From the NCBI RefSeq assembly GCF_035582795.1, contig NC_134373.1:42329173-42393172 (forward strand): a DNA stretch of 64,000 nt, read 5' to 3'. This DNA comes from Mycteria americana. Lineage: Eukaryota > Chordata > Aves > Ciconiiformes > Ciconiidae. Below the pieces are notes generated by a model, which had not been told where the DNA came from, made no database searches, and saw only the letters and a list, made by a program, of their open reading frames with translations. This document shows positions 50,001-63,367 of this stretch, piece by piece. Position numbers and translations under genes: made by a program. Every line of letters starts with the position of its first letter. Positions within the stretch are counted from its first letter, which is position 1.

Positions 50001-53000
50001 GGGATAAAATAAGAACACTTGACTAGGCTAATGTACGTTGAGTCTGTGCAAACCTGTGCTGTTTCAGGGTTTGAGTTGTTTTTCAAAAGCAGGCATATAT
50101 TCTTTTCAGCACACATGGCCTGTTGGAGCTGGTCTGGACTGCTAGGAGCACACAAGGGATGGTTAATATGCAAACTTTGTACTTGGTTGCTGATAAGGAA
50201 GCAATCGTATGTTCCTTTCAGGCTCTCAATTCAGCTCTTTTGCCCAAAAAGTTGTGATAGACTGGAAAGGACAACTGTAAATGTCAGTCTGTTCTGCTTT
50301 TGGAGAGGCTTATCTGAAATAACGCTTCAGCATCGCAGTTTTAAGTGAACTGTCAAAATACAATTCTTTAGAAAAATAAAAAAATGAAATTGTTTAGAAT
50401 GGTTTCCTGTAAATCATATGTTGAATTAGAGCATTTATTGATGATACTAAGATTATCTTTGAGTGTCTGAGCAGTATGTCTGTTGGAGATTTGTAATACC
50501 TATATTTGTTTTTTGGCTCTAGCTTAATGGAGCAAACTCCAGCCCAGATGGGAGAAGAGGCAGTGAGGTGGGCAAAACTGATCATTCCTCTGGTCGTCCA
50601 TTCAGCTCATAAGGTGCAGTTACGAGGTGCCACTGCTCTGGAGATGGGCATGCCGCTGCTCCTCCAGAAACAGCAGGAGGTGGCAGCTGTCACTGAGCAC
50701 CTGATGACCACAGTAAGTGGAAATGCTGTGCCTTTTTTCTAGAGATGACTAGGAATAGTAATTGGGGGGTGGGTTGGTTGGTTGGGGGTTTTTTAATTTT
50801 ATTTACAGTCTAGATAGTGGCAGCAGACAGCTGCTGTGCATTGACAGCAACTTCTTGATGACAGAAAGTTAATGTAACAACAATGTAGATACTGGAACAC
50901 TAGAAAGAAAAAAAACTCTGACAAGAATCATTCATCAGGAAAATAACTTGCCGTTTTTAAATGACCTTTAAGCACCTATCTTGATAGCATTAACTCATAA
51001 ATATCATTAAACTTATTGTCTCTTAAAGAGAATTTGCTTACTGAACTAGAATCAGCAGAACTTGGTGTGGCAGTAACTCAAATCATCTAGCTTAGATTCC
51101 CACTCAAAACGGGGCTAGCCTCAAAGTTAAGGCCAGATAGCTCAGGGCCTTGTCCAGTTGAGGTTTGAATATGTTAAAGGATGGAAATTTAGCCCGTCTG
51201 GGCAGCTTGTTCCAGTGTTTAACCACTTGCATGGTAAAAATAGGATTTGCCTTGTTGAAACCTGTGTCTGTTGCCTCCAGTCCTTTCTTTCAGTACTTTT
51301 CTGAAGCATCTGGCTTCTTCCTTATAATCCAGCTATAAGAAGTGGAAGACTGCAATTGTATTGCCTCCCACCCCAAGCTAAACAAGCCTAGCTCTTCTTT
51401 CATGAACTCTGTCTCTCACCATCTTAGTGGCGACCCTCTGCTGGGTCACTTCAGTTTGCCAGTAGCTCTGGTACTTCAGTGCCCAAAGTTTGGTACAGTA
51501 TTCCAGAGACGATCTGATGAGTACCAAGTAGAGGGGTCAGTTCTCTTGACTTGTTTCTTGTGCTTTTGCTAGTGCAGTGCAGTATGCAGGAGCACGTTCC
51601 TGACTTAGCATTAAAGTTCTTGTCCCCCACCTCTTTTTCTGCAGAGGTGTTAGATAGCCCGTGAGTCCTCAGTGGGTACTGGTACAGGGGGTTCATCTAT
51701 CCCAGGTATAGCACTTGGCCTTTGAATTCTGTGAGGTTTCTGTCAGTCCATTTTTCAAGCTTGTAACGATCCCTGTGAATGGTGTAGCCCCGTCCTCCAG
51801 CATATCAACTGATGCTTTCCCCCGCATCATCGATTGTGTTAAATTGTATTGGCCCTTGTCGACCCCTCATAAATTGCACGCGTAACCTGGGCTCTGAACT
51901 GCTAACTGCCAGCCTTTGAGCCTAACGGTCCAGCCACACACCTTGTAATCTAACTAGTTTGTATCTCCCCAGTTGGGCTATGAGGACACTAGAGGAGACT
52001 GTGTCAAAAGCCTTGCTAAAGTTGGAGTGGAGAATATCTGCTGCACTCCCTGCATTTGCAAAACCAGGCATTTCCTCATAGAAGTCAGTCAGATTGGAAA
52101 AGCAGGTTTTGCCCGTGGTAAAACTCTGCTGGCTGTTTGTGAGGACCTTGTTGTTCTTCTTGTGCCTAGAAATGGCTTCCACAGGAATTTGCTCCATAAT
52201 TTTTCCACAGGAGTGGAAATCCACAGGAGTTTCCACAGGCACAGGAGTGAGATTGGCTAGCTTGTAATTCCCCAGATCCTCTCTTTTGCGGGTTTGGGTT
52301 TTTTAGGGTTTTTTTGTTTGGTTGGTTTTTTTTCCTTTGGAAGTTGACATAAGATTTGTCTTGCCCTACCCTGTCATTGGGGATCTCTACCAGTTGCAGT
52401 GACCTCTCAAGAAACAATAATGTGGCCTTGTTGTGTCATTGGCCGCCTTCTCCTCTCATCTTTGGCTACACGCTGTAGAGTTTGTAGGATTTTTATATGT
52501 TAAGTTTACTAAAGTAGTCCCCAACTCAGTTCTTCTCTACCATGGGTAGTACCTATGTGCCCAGCAACAAAGGTGATGGGAGGCAGACGTTGGAGGCCTG
52601 AGAGTAAAGACGGAGGCAAGAAAGGCATTGAGTACCTCCAGCATTTTCCATGTCCATCAAAAGCTTCCTCACCCTATTCAGCAACAGCCCCGTGTTTTCC
52701 TTGGTTGTTTTGATGAAGTTTTTCATGTTCCCTTTCACTTCCAGAACTGTAGGCTTATTTATTTTGCCTTATTCACTGCTGAAGTTAAGTGTGTTTACAT
52801 AAAAAACCCAAACAAGGTGGTTTTTAGGGTCACAGTGTGTTTTGACTGGAGAGTTAGAGAGACTACAAGTATTTAAGGAAATAGATTTTGATTTCTTGGA
52901 TGCCACTGTCAGAATAATTGAAACCAACCATAAACTTCAACTAAGAAGGTAATCAGATGGTAGCAACATTCGACTGATTTACCAGCGAATGCTATGCTGT

Positions 53001-56000
53001 ACAGAATTAAATCCTTCTGATCTAGAAATAGCACAACCATAGGCTGATTGTGTCTCCAGACATTGGTGTGAGTATGTAGATTTTGGAACACTTTGAATAT
53101 ATGTCTTGTAGAAATTATGTTTCTTTCTGTCTGCAGAAATTAATTTCGGAACTTCAGAAATTGTTTTCTACAAAAAATGAGACTTACGTTTTAAAATTAT
53201 GGCCACTGTTTGTCAAATTACTTGGAAAGGTAAGCAGAAAAGCAGTGAGTTTTACAATCACGAATCTTTAGGGAAGGAATTTTTGACAACGTAAATATCT
53301 TAATTCTGAACTTCTTTATCTTCAGACTCTGCATCGTAGTGGCAGTTTTATCAACTCATTGCTGCAGCTGGAGGAACTTGGATTTCGTAGTGGCTCACCA
53401 GTGGTAAAGAAAATAGCCTTCATTGCATGGAAGAGTCTAATAGATAATTTTGCTCTAAATCCAGGTAGATTAAAAAAAGTTAACCTGCATTGTTTTGACT
53501 ACTGTCACTTTATGTAACTGAAGAGAATATTCTGTCTAATAGTGGTCAATACTATGGTGCATACCACTGGATATAGACATAGTATATCTGTGGTAATACA
53601 CAGTGGTGTGTATATATACATAGTGGTATATACTGTGTATATACATAAGTAAAATTCAAGTTGGTGGTTTGGTTTCTTTTGAAGGAAAAGTGACAGTTTG
53701 CTCAGTAGTTCTATCTTAATATTCCTTCTAGGAGAAATGAATAGAATAAAATTAACAAACCTTTGTTTTGTAATGCTTTAAGTGATCCAAACAGCAATGA
53801 AGTAGATGATAAACCATTCTGTAGATCTTATTTCAGACTGGATTAATTGGAGAAGAGCAATGCTTCAGGATTCTAGAGGTGTTAAAAAAAGTTGTTTTAA
53901 AGGTATAACTGAGACCTGAACAAGTCTTTTGTTAAGCCTGTGTCAAAATGCACAATATTTATTTTCTACCTTGATGGTGCTTCTCCTTACTGTGTGTCCT
54001 GAAGAGAAAGCTGAATGTGGACATTTCTTAGTTTAGCTGAATTTAACTTAAATTGTCATTTTAATTTGTTTCTTATCTGGTCATTTGTTCTGATCATTGT
54101 TTCCCATAAATTAATTAACAAAGGATTGGTTGTATCAGAAGATAAAATCCCTGGCACAGTTGGCGTTCGTTGTGCGCGTTCCAGCATGGCTAATAAGGAT
54201 TGTGTCCTGCAAAAGCAGCCTCTGTCAGCAGTTCCTTATGAATTGTGGGTGGGCAGGTTCTGATGCTGCTGAGCCGGCTAGAAGTTTTTCTCTTCTTCGA
54301 ACACTTGCATAGGCTTGAGCAAACTTCTGTCCAGACATGCTATGCTACTTCTACTTCAGTGGTAAAGGATCCTTTGTGGCCTCAGAATACTGTATTTAAG
54401 ATCATTCATTCTCATCCAGTGGTAATGCACGTAGATGTTAAGAGTTTGGTGTTTCTTTTACTGTGGCAGATAGGAGACTGTAACATAGCAAGCAAGAGTG
54501 AATTTCCTTCTGTTTATGTTGGTATTCAGTAGATTTCATTTCAGTCTTGGTATTGGAAAGAAATACTTGCTGTTTCCAGGGTCGTTCTAGACAACAATTA
54601 GAGCAGTAAAAGTCTGAAAGGTTGATGCATTTACTATGTATTTTAGTTTTGCAAATTGTCATTAATTGAATTTTAAGCTAAAATATATTAGGAAAAAACC
54701 TAAGGGTTTAAAAATTTTCCTTTTTTGTTGTTCTGTGATTTAATTATTTAATAGTGTTCCTTAAAAATATGCTTTTTTGGTCTTCAAGATATATTGTGCA
54801 GTGCTAAAAGGCTGAAATTGCTAATGCAGCCACTGAGCTCGATCCATGTGAGAACAGAGGCTTTGGCACTGACGAAACTGGAGGTCTGGTGGTATTTACT
54901 CATGAGGCTGGGACCTCAGCTGCCTGCCAACTTTGAACAGGTAACACCGCTGAAAATAGTCATAGCATAATCACTTAGCCTGTGTTGAGTGTGTGAAGCG
55001 AAGTCCCCTCTTTGTTACCACACCTTATTCTGTACCTGCTTTGTCCTTCTCTCGTTTATTATTAAAATAAAGCTGTCTTAAGGAACCAAATGTGACTTGT
55101 GTATTTGTGTGCTGTGCATGTGTGTGTGTTACATACAGCAGGAGCGCTTGGGACTATAGGTGCAATCTTTTTAAAGTTCCAAAAGAATTGAGACCATATC
55201 TGCATGTCATGTGAGCATCTCGGTGAAAATCTCCAGTGAGCGCACAGCAACAGTAGACATAAGCATGTTGCATAAGGACTGCGTTGTCCTTTCACTGTAC
55301 AAGTGTATGCTTTGGCAAGTCTGCCATAGGAAAACATTCTGAAAAGAGCACAAAATATTTAAAGATGCATAGAGAGAAGAATGATCCAGGTGTTTCATTA
55401 CTACTCGCATTATAACTGGAATGAACATAATGTTTCTATTAGGCTTCTGAATGTTGTTAAATTAAACTTCAGGACTAAAGAAAACATCCAGCTTTTTTGG
55501 ATATGGTACAGTTGGATCATTCTGACATGAGTTGTTTAATCTAGCCATTTCTAATTCATGTATCAGTATGCATATTTTATACAGCATCTTAAAAGTATTG
55601 TGTTAAGTACCGAGAAACTCTGAAACGCTGATGCTCTGAACAACAGTACAGTCTATGTGCTATTTGAAACATATGGTTCTTTGTGGCTTACGGTTTGTAT
55701 GTGTCATGCTTATTTTCACTGAGGTTTGATATCTGCAGGTTTGTGTGCCGTTAATCCAAAGTACTTTAAGTCTGGATTCTTCTGCTGCATTGCAAGGAAC
55801 TCCTTCACGTGCACCAGCCAACCAAAGTTTAGCCTTGGCAACCCCTGCACAGAAATCAGGTATTAAAGTACGAGCCTGTTTCCAACTGTATTCTAGATGC
55901 AGCAAGTAATCTGTTCTATTTAACATCTTTCTGTGTTTTTATTTGCAATGTATTATTATTGAAAACAGTAATTTTTTCCGCATATTTGTTGGAGAGCTCA

Positions 56001-59000
56001 GAGGTAGTGATTTACATTGGTTAAAAGTAGGCTGTTGTAGTTGGTATTTCAAGTTTACAAAATTCTGCTAATCAAATCGTGTTGAGGACCAGTTTTAACG
56101 TCCTGAATTGTGTTCTCTTTTGCAAGGGAGCTTTGGTTTGAAACTTAGTTTTTCATGGATTCATATATGTGCTATTTATATATGCCATTCTCATTACTGT
56201 AGCATTTTTAGTTTCTGACTGAATAGCAACCCAGTGATCATAATACAGCAATGATTTTGGTACTTTAAGTACATGTGAAATCACACCTACTTGAGCTTGG
56301 CATCTGCATGCCTGAGACAAGGAACTGCCTCTTTTTCATCTCTGTATGGAAAGCCTAGTGTTCACAGCTTGTGTAACTCTAGACTGCTGTAACTAGAAGC
56401 CTCAGATATGTTGTGGAAGTGTCCTAGATGTGTAGAGCTTCCTTTGTTCCCTTTTAAAAAAAAAAAGTTAATCTTAGTTCTTTGAGATCATAACTGAGGT
56501 TGGTCAAAATGCTTTGCATGTGAGACCTCTTAAACTTGGGTTCTGTGTAAAAGTTTCTAATGGAAACTCTTTTGTAGCAGTAAAGTTACTGTATAACTAG
56601 TATATAGTGTAGCATGTATGTAACTTGATCTATAACCACAACTTCCACAGAGACTTTTGTTGCTGAAATAAAGTTTGGCGTCTGAGACTTTGCAATCTGT
56701 GGAAGATACTTATATTTTCAGAATACAGGGTTGTAACTGTGATGTTAAACCCCACTTAATAGTGTGGGCGAGATATCTGGCTGTTAGAGGTCCCTTTTAG
56801 CCAGCGCTGTTCTAAGATTTGTTCTTTTCATGTTAACATTGGGATTTTGGTCTACTGTATCTTTCCGTTCGCTTGATTGCAGGTGAAGTATGAGATGATG
56901 TAATTTTTCTCCCCTCACTTAGGTCCTTACACATTTGCAAATCCAGTCACGCCAAGGATGAACTTGAATTCTAGTACAGCAGGAGTCGTGGTGATTCCTT
57001 CCATTCAGCTTTTGGGAATTGAAATGCTGCTTCACTTCTTGATGGGACCAGAAGTTTTAGATTTTGCTAAGCAAAACAAACTTGTACTTAGTTTAGGTAT
57101 GTGACTTGTATTTTCTTTTTAAGTACTTTTGCGTAATCTGAAATGGCCAATTTTGTTGGATTTTAAGATGTCTGTTAGCATGAAATGTTTTAAACATTTA
57201 AAACTGTTAGTTGTCATCTTTAGGATTAGAAGTTGTTTTTATGTTAAATGCTGTAAGTACGCATATATACTTGATTATTTTTAAGGCTTATCTTACCAGT
57301 AGACTGCAAAATAACAGATGTACAGAACATTTTTTTTTTTTTGTTCTCCTAGAGCCTCTCCAGTACCCACTGATCAGTAGCCCTTCTTTTTTTTGTAAGC
57401 ATGCCAGCACACTTATAAATGCAGTTCAGGATGGCTTTATCGCAATTGGAAAAGAAGTTCCTGGTAAGAATTTAGTGGTGAAATTTGATTTCTTTTCTGG
57501 AAAATAAAGTGGGGGAGGGAAACCGAAGAAAAAATGACCACTTCCTGTAATATTCCAGTGTTGAGATTAAATAGAACTGGTCTGACTTGGTTTGAAAGCA
57601 TATGTTAGTTTTGGCTTACATCCAAGTCTGTTGTTTAACGCAGTTTGTATTTTAACTGCTGTTTTGTTTAATATTTTTATATTTTTATTACAAACTGAAT
57701 AAAAATATTATGCTTTCTTGTAGATTGTATGCTGAATGTTATATGGAAGGACATAAATGGATATGTAAAAACAGCTATTGAATCAGGTAAAAAGTGGTTC
57801 TCTTTTTTGTTTTGTTTTGTTTTGTTTTTTTTGTTTGTCATTGCTGACCAGCTGGGGGGGAAGGGGGGGCTAAGACTAGACCTTAAGCAGTATTTGCTTC
57901 ATTGCTGGTAAAACTTGGCTTTAGGCATCATCAGTAGTTGTTTTTGAAGCAGCAACCGAAAGGGTTGTCAAGCGCTGGAACAGGCTGCCCAGGGAAGTGG
58001 TGGAGTCACCACTTGTGACTAAAAGACATGTAGCTGTGGTGCTTAGGGACGTGGTTAGTGGTGGACTTGGCAGTGCTAGGTTAACAGTTGGACTTGATGA
58101 TTTTAAGGATCTTTTCCAACCTAAACGATTCTATGATTCTGTTTTTCATGACGCCTACGTCTTTGTGTGACAAATACAAGATCATATGGATCTGATCCAG
58201 TGAGGCTTATTAGGGAAGGCACAGCATCATATGACTGCAGGTGTATGGCATGTAGCAGTAAGACAAAAGCACTTTAACTGCCTTTCTTGCTGAAGAAATC
58301 TTTCCATTTCCAAAAAAAAATAACCCCACCCCAGTTCTTTGGTATTGAGAAATCAAGACATTCAGTGTATTACTCAAATTAGTGTAAACTCTTTGTTATG
58401 TGACTATGGCTACCTTTTTTTCTTTTAATTAAGTTTTATTTCATAGTAAAGTATAGTGTCTTCACAGATGTATAGAAGTAAGTTGCTTCCTATTTTAAAA
58501 AAAGTGTTCATTACTCTGTAAAGGCTTTGAAAGTCCAGAATATTCTTAATAATGAAATATTCTGTATTAAAAGATCTAACTGAAAAGCATAAGAGAAATG
58601 AAGTGCATTGCTTGGGTAAATGCAAAATTTCACAACTTTTTTTAGCATGTCAGTTACGGTTGTTAATGATACGAAGGTGTTTCCATTTTATTAATAGAAC
58701 TTGGGGGGTTATTTAAACTTTTCAGTTTCAGCTACGCTGCTCTTCAGAGTAGACTTGGTGTCCAAATCTATTAAGTACTTGGTATATGTTTATAAATATA
58801 CACAGAAATTTTTTGATCTTGCAGTACATTATATTCAAGTTTTAAATGATGGGCAGAGTGACTGTTACTTTGTCCTGCTCTAACTGTAAATATGCTTTAT
58901 TCTAGGAAATAAGAAAGAAAAGCAAGGGTCGGAAATACTGACTATGTTGCTCCAGGCCTTAAAAAACACTGTTCGATCAAATTCCCTTCCTGTGCAGAAA

Positions 59001-62000
59001 ATACTGGTAAGTTGGGTTGCTTTGTCTATTTTGTAAATCTCATTTCTTTTGGATGGTCTAGACTGTGATTGGTAGCAGCCTTTGGCATCTAAGTTATCAG
59101 AATGGTCTCTTAAAGAGAGACAGCTTTTTTTGGTGTAAACTGTAAGTTATGCAGTTCTCATCAGATGGCATAGTGTTGCTTAAGGGTTTCTTTCTTTAAA
59201 AGCAGTTTTCAGGTTTATCAGCAATGTTCACAGAACTGGGTACGTGGTTCTGCCAGAATCTTCTGCTTCAAAGGACAGTTACTTTCATGATGGATTTTTT
59301 TCTTTTTACTAAGGGGAAGCAATCGTTACAATTTCGGTTTTATTTGTGGTGTTACTTAAAATATTTGAGCCCTTAGGAGAAAAATATTTACGTATGTTTT
59401 CTTCTTTTCCCCTATGTAGTCCCTCATCGATATTACTGTTAAGGAATTGCCTCCAAAAGTATTGGGATCACCAGCTTATCAGGTTGCTGATATGGATCTT
59501 TTAAATGTAAGTCTGACTTCATTCCAGAATTTTGTCTTTATTTACACTGAAATGTATTGGGATGTCATATTTGCACAAACGGACAGAGCACTTCCCAAGT
59601 CGTTAGATCCAGATCTTTCAGGAAACCATATTATTCTGTGTTCCAGAATGCAGACTTTGTTTCCAGCCCTCAGTTCTGATGAGTAATTTAACAGTCTATA
59701 GGTAAAAAGGGCTATGCTCAAAGTGCTGTAATAATGAGAGAGGATTTCTCATGTTCAGGTCATGATTTAAAATACAGTTTGCAGATAGTTTGCAAGGAGA
59801 GTGCATAGTCACACTGTGTAGGACTACTTGCATACTGAAAACTGATGTGAGGGGGAAATGTTCTGAAGTCAACAGAGTGAAGCACTTGGGTAGAAAGTGT
59901 TATTCCTCAGGAAAAATTAAATGATAGGACCATAGAATGGCTTGGGTTGGAAGGGACCTTGAAGATCATCTAGTCCAACCCCCTGTTGTGGGCAAGGACA
60001 CCTTCCACCAGACCAGGTTGCTCAAAGCCCCATCCAACCTGGCCTTGGACACTTCCAGGGATGGGGCATCCACAGCTTCTCCGGGCAACCTGTTCCAGTA
60101 CCTCACCACCCTCAGAGGGAAGAATTTCTTCCTTAGATCTAATCTAAATCTCCCCTCTTTCAGTTTAAAGCAGTACCCCTTGTCCTGTCAGTTACATGCC
60201 CTTGTAAATGCACAGAAGCAGAGAAGAGAATATCATGCTAGACAGCATTATTTCAGAAAAAGTTCAGAAGTCATAGTGAACTAAAGCCTGAACTTAGTGG
60301 CCATAGTCTGCTGCAGAAAAAGTTGTGGTATTCATTAGCAGTGAGAACTACTCTGTTCTACTTCGGTCCTAACGAGCCCTAACTGGAGTGCGGTACTGTG
60401 TTCTGTGTACTAAATTGGAAGGGAGAAAGAGATGATGGCAATCGAGAGAACCACCAAAAAAAAACCTGTGAGAAAAGGCTGAAATGACACGGGGGGGGCG
60501 GGGGTGTGTGTGTGTGTTTGTTTGGGGTGGAGCAGGCTGAGTAGGAGCATGCTACTAGTTAGGTTTATTAAAAATTTAAAAGGTTGTTTTGAGACTTAAA
60601 ATTGGATGATAATCAGCTCTTCTCCTACATCCACCTGTAGATAGGGGGCAACTTGTTCGTTTTGCGGCAGTGGAGATAGAGCTTTCTAGCCTATGAAAGT
60701 AGCTAAACGTTTCCGTTGTTAGCCAGGGAGTGCATAGAATTCATTTGGAGGCTTTTAAAAGCAGATGGATATCTGTGAGAGAAGACCGAAGTGCAGCAGA
60801 GTAAGCGATTGCTTCAACTCAACTGAGTAGTATAAAGTTTTGTCTACCAGAACTGGCTTAAGAGCTCAACTCTCGAAATTCCTCCCAGCTTTTTTCTGGG
60901 TGTTTTGTTTACATTTGGAGGCTTTTTCTGAGTTAGGAACAAGAGTCAGAACTTTATTAAGGTGTTTGAAGCTTTAATTGGTGGGTATTAAATGCATTTT
61001 GTTAAATGCTTTGATGTTAGCAAACCTGAAATATTTGTGATCGATTTTAACAGAGGTTGTCCAAAAGGTATCTTGCTGAAACCTTAAAATAAGCAAATCT
61101 CAGGTTGCTCCATCATGTTCCAGGTATCATCATACACCCTGATTGTGTTATGTACGCCTACCTTATTGTGTTGCCTGTAAAGTCAAGGCAGTAATAATTA
61201 AGTACTATAAAACTCTCAGCCTTTTAAACAGAAGTTTTTTGCTTCAACTATAGTATAATTGGTATTCCGCTGAAGCACCGGGATCTAGCAGAAGTTGAGC
61301 TTTCCAGCTTTACCTCTCATTTTTATTCTGAAGTGTTAGAATTGACAATTTTTGACAACTTCTAATAATTGCAAATTTCTGGCTTGGAGTTAAATATACT
61401 GTATAGATACACATGTAAGTGAGGCAGCTGTTTCATTTGATCGATGTACATGTTGTTCTGACCTCTTAAATTTCTCTTCCAAGGGAACACCAGCTTTGTT
61501 CTTAATTCAGCTGCCTTTCCATAATAACCTCTTGGAATGCTGTGTAACAGATGAGAGGTATGTGGTGGTTTATAACAAGCTTCCTGTAGTTTAAGACTTT
61601 ATAGAAACTTTTTTCAGCTGAAGTTGGGAAAAACATGTTAGCTATTTAAACTTTCTTCCCTAGATTCTTTGTAATTCTAGCAACACTCGTGGGTTATGTT
61701 TTGTCTGGGCCTACATCTCCGCTGGCTTTCAGTGAGTCTGTGATCTGCATTATTAATCAGAGTGCAAAGCAAGTGGAAAATAAGGAGCATCTCTGGAGAA
61801 TGTGGAATATTGTTGTTAATCCGCTAACTGAATGGATTAATCAGGTATAGTGGCTTTTTTCTTCTCTTCCCCATTGCCACCTCCCAAGAAAAAACACAGG
61901 AAAACTTTGTGCTGATCTCTTATCTTAAAGTATTTTTAGGAATTGCACGTCTTGAAGGGATGGTAAAATGACATAAGCCTTGGTAGTGCTTGTGGAACTG

Positions 62001-63367
62001 GAGTGTGTGCAGCATTTTTTTTTTTAAGTCCCTAACCAGAGTATGAGCATTTGCAGTGAAGTAAGATGAAGGGCAGCAGTGGAGTAGTCATCCAAAGTTT
62101 GGCTTAAAGTGATTCCAGTTAATAAGAATGACCGTTCTTAGGTACAGTGCCCAGTATAGTGTTGGGAATGGCTTTCTCCCTTTTTAGGATTATAAACATG
62201 TTTATAGATGTGCTTCAAGCCTTCATTCCTCAGCATAGTCTTGCTGCTACAAAGGGTGGAAACTTGCCCTTCAGGACCTTGTAACTTTTAGATACAGAGA
62301 GGCTTGTTTGTTTTACATGAAAATATAATAAATACTGAGTTGTGACGTTTGGGATGTAATTAGAACAGTGTTTCTTACTAATGTTAGACTTCTTGACTGG
62401 AAGCCCTCATGAAAGCCATATAAAGTGTAATATTCAACAGGTTCTGCAGGTTACTTGCTAGCAGTACATTGCCTGAGATGTAGGAGTTGTCAAACTAATC
62501 CTCAGGTAGTTGTCATACCTAAAAATCTTAGGATTTACGAAGAAAGTTTTAGGTGCTTTAAGTAGGTTGCTGTCATCACTTATTGCAACTGAAATAAGTT
62601 AAAAAAAAAAAAAAATACATAAGACATTTTCTAACTGATCGTTTTGATTCTTGGAATTAAATTATTTTGGAATTAAGAAACAGTGCTCTTTAGCTCTCTA
62701 AATCGCAGGATCAGCTTGAACTCTTGAAAGACCAAGAATAGCTAATTTCAAAATGCCACTGGCAATTTAGCTTGCACAGATTTTATGTCCCAAATAAATA
62801 TATTTAGGACAGCCTTTTTGTCATCTAAATTTTGCAGCTGCTTTAACCAGAAAATTGTTTTCTCATTGCAGACTAACGAAGTGAATCAGGGTGATGCACT
62901 GGAACACAACTTCAATGCTGTTTATAGTGCATTGTTGCTACCAGTATCACATATCTTCCCCGTTAAGGAATTTCCACAGGTAACAGCGAGTGCATAATGT
63001 CAATTAGAAACCATGTGGGGTTTATAAAAACTATAAAGTACTATCTGATAATCTCAGAGTAGAGTTAATTACCAGTGTGTATCTACGTTGCACCACTGCT
63101 CCAGGGTTGGAATTCTTGCATTACATAGGTTTTGACAGAAGAAGAAAACTTAAAGCAAGTTTTTATCTCTATGCTCAGACATTGATATTTATAAACTTTT
63201 TCTTTCTGTTGTTAAAGCCAACTATGAAATCCTTGTTGCGCACTTGGTCAGACCTGTATAGAGCATTTGCTCGCTGTGCTGCTTTAGTTGCAACAGCAGA
63301 AGAAAACCTATGCTGTGAAGAACTTTGTGCCAAAATAATATCTGGGCTAGAAGGTGAAACTCCAGTA
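43579..63367 (+). CDS. RIF1: RIF1, N-terminal HEAT-repeat region, 19 coding exons (3' part missing)
   Basis: RIF1 controls replication timing and, with 53BP1, protects DNA breaks from resection. The N-terminal half is a HEAT-repeat solenoid. Exons: 43579-43685, 45119-45197, 45877-45973, 47995-48125, 48559-48653, 50523-50712, 53137-53229, 53326-53464, 54789-54940, 55739-55859, 56923-57096, 57353-57463, 57724-57786, 58906-59006, 59420-59506, 61484-61557, 61664-61844, 62872-62979 and 63218-63367. All are GT-AG and the total of 2,253 bases (751 codons) stays open. Strongly conserved blocks include RTRALWVISK, QMGEEAVRWAKL, LRGATALEMGMPLLLQKQQE, ETYVLKLWPLFVKLLG, PANFEQVCVPLIQ, KQNKLVLSL and LYRAFARCAALVATAEENL. 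The Ser/Pro/Thr linker near residues 365-425 diverges from human. The PP1-docking and C-terminal regions lie beyond the right edge. Transcript start is in the CpG island. Confidence 0.97.
46008..46026. repeat. (GT)n microsatellite in RIF1 intron 3
   Basis: A short uninterrupted TGTG run just downstream of exon 3. Confidence 0.75.
46402..46466 (-). mobile_element. Short CR1 3' fragment in RIF1 intron 3
   Basis: About 65 bases of the CR1 3' end in antisense orientation: the octamer remnant CATAGACTCACAGAATGG followed by TTGGGTTGGAAGGGACC and the TCTAGTCCAACCCC motif. Confidence 0.85.
50764..50790 (+). other. G-rich, G-quadruplex-prone tract in RIF1 intron 6
   Basis: Runs of six, three and five guanines with GG pairs between them, starting about 50 bases after the exon 6 donor on the sense strand. 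Confidence 0.5.
51064..52750 (-). mobile_element. Old, long CR1-family LINE relic in RIF1 intron 6 (antisense)
   Basis: About 1.7 kb of diverged CR1 in antisense orientation. The 3' part (51064-51560) matches the CR1 3' region in plus-strand order, with CTCAGGGCC, GGGCAGCTTGTTCCA and AGTAGAGGGG landmarks. The middle (51922-52242, minus) encodes reverse-transcriptase motifs around FTTGKTCFSNL and FSKAFDTVSSSVLI, typical of the fingers and palm of CR1 RT. The right part retains an upstream ORF2 segment near 52595-52740. Frames are interrupted throughout, so it is inactive. Boundaries are approximate. Confidence 0.8.
53560..53650. repeat. Imperfect TATAC/GTATA repeat in RIF1 intron 8
   Basis: Alternating purine-pyrimidine repeats of TGTGTATATATACATAGTGG type, partly tandem. 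Confidence 0.6.
57854..57869 (+). other. G7-AA-G7 tract in RIF1 intron 13
   Basis: Two runs of seven guanines separated by two adenines lie on the sense strand, 68 bases after the exon 13 donor. Confidence 0.5.
57957..58140 (+). mobile_element. CR1 3' fragment in RIF1 intron 13 (sense)
   Basis: Collinear with the CR1 3' end in sense orientation: GTTGTCAAGCGCTGGAACAG, the GTGGTGGACTTGGCAGTGCT block, and a terminal AACGATTCTATGATTCT that carries the octamer repeats. It is severely 5'-truncated. Confidence 0.93.
59929..60211 (-). mobile_element. CR1 3' fragment in RIF1 intron 15 (antisense)
   Basis: Antisense CR1 3' end beginning CATAGAATGGCTTGGGTTGG, followed by the GCTCAAAGCCCCATCCAACC and CCTTGTCCTGTCAGTTAC landmarks. 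It belongs to a different subfamily from the 12128 and 17871 copies. Confidence 0.92.
60491..60530 (+). other. G-rich plus (GT)n tract in RIF1 intron 15
   Basis: G8-C-G5 followed by a TGTG repeat and another G4 run on the sense strand. It is a candidate G-quadruplex or Z-DNA site. Confidence 0.5.
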
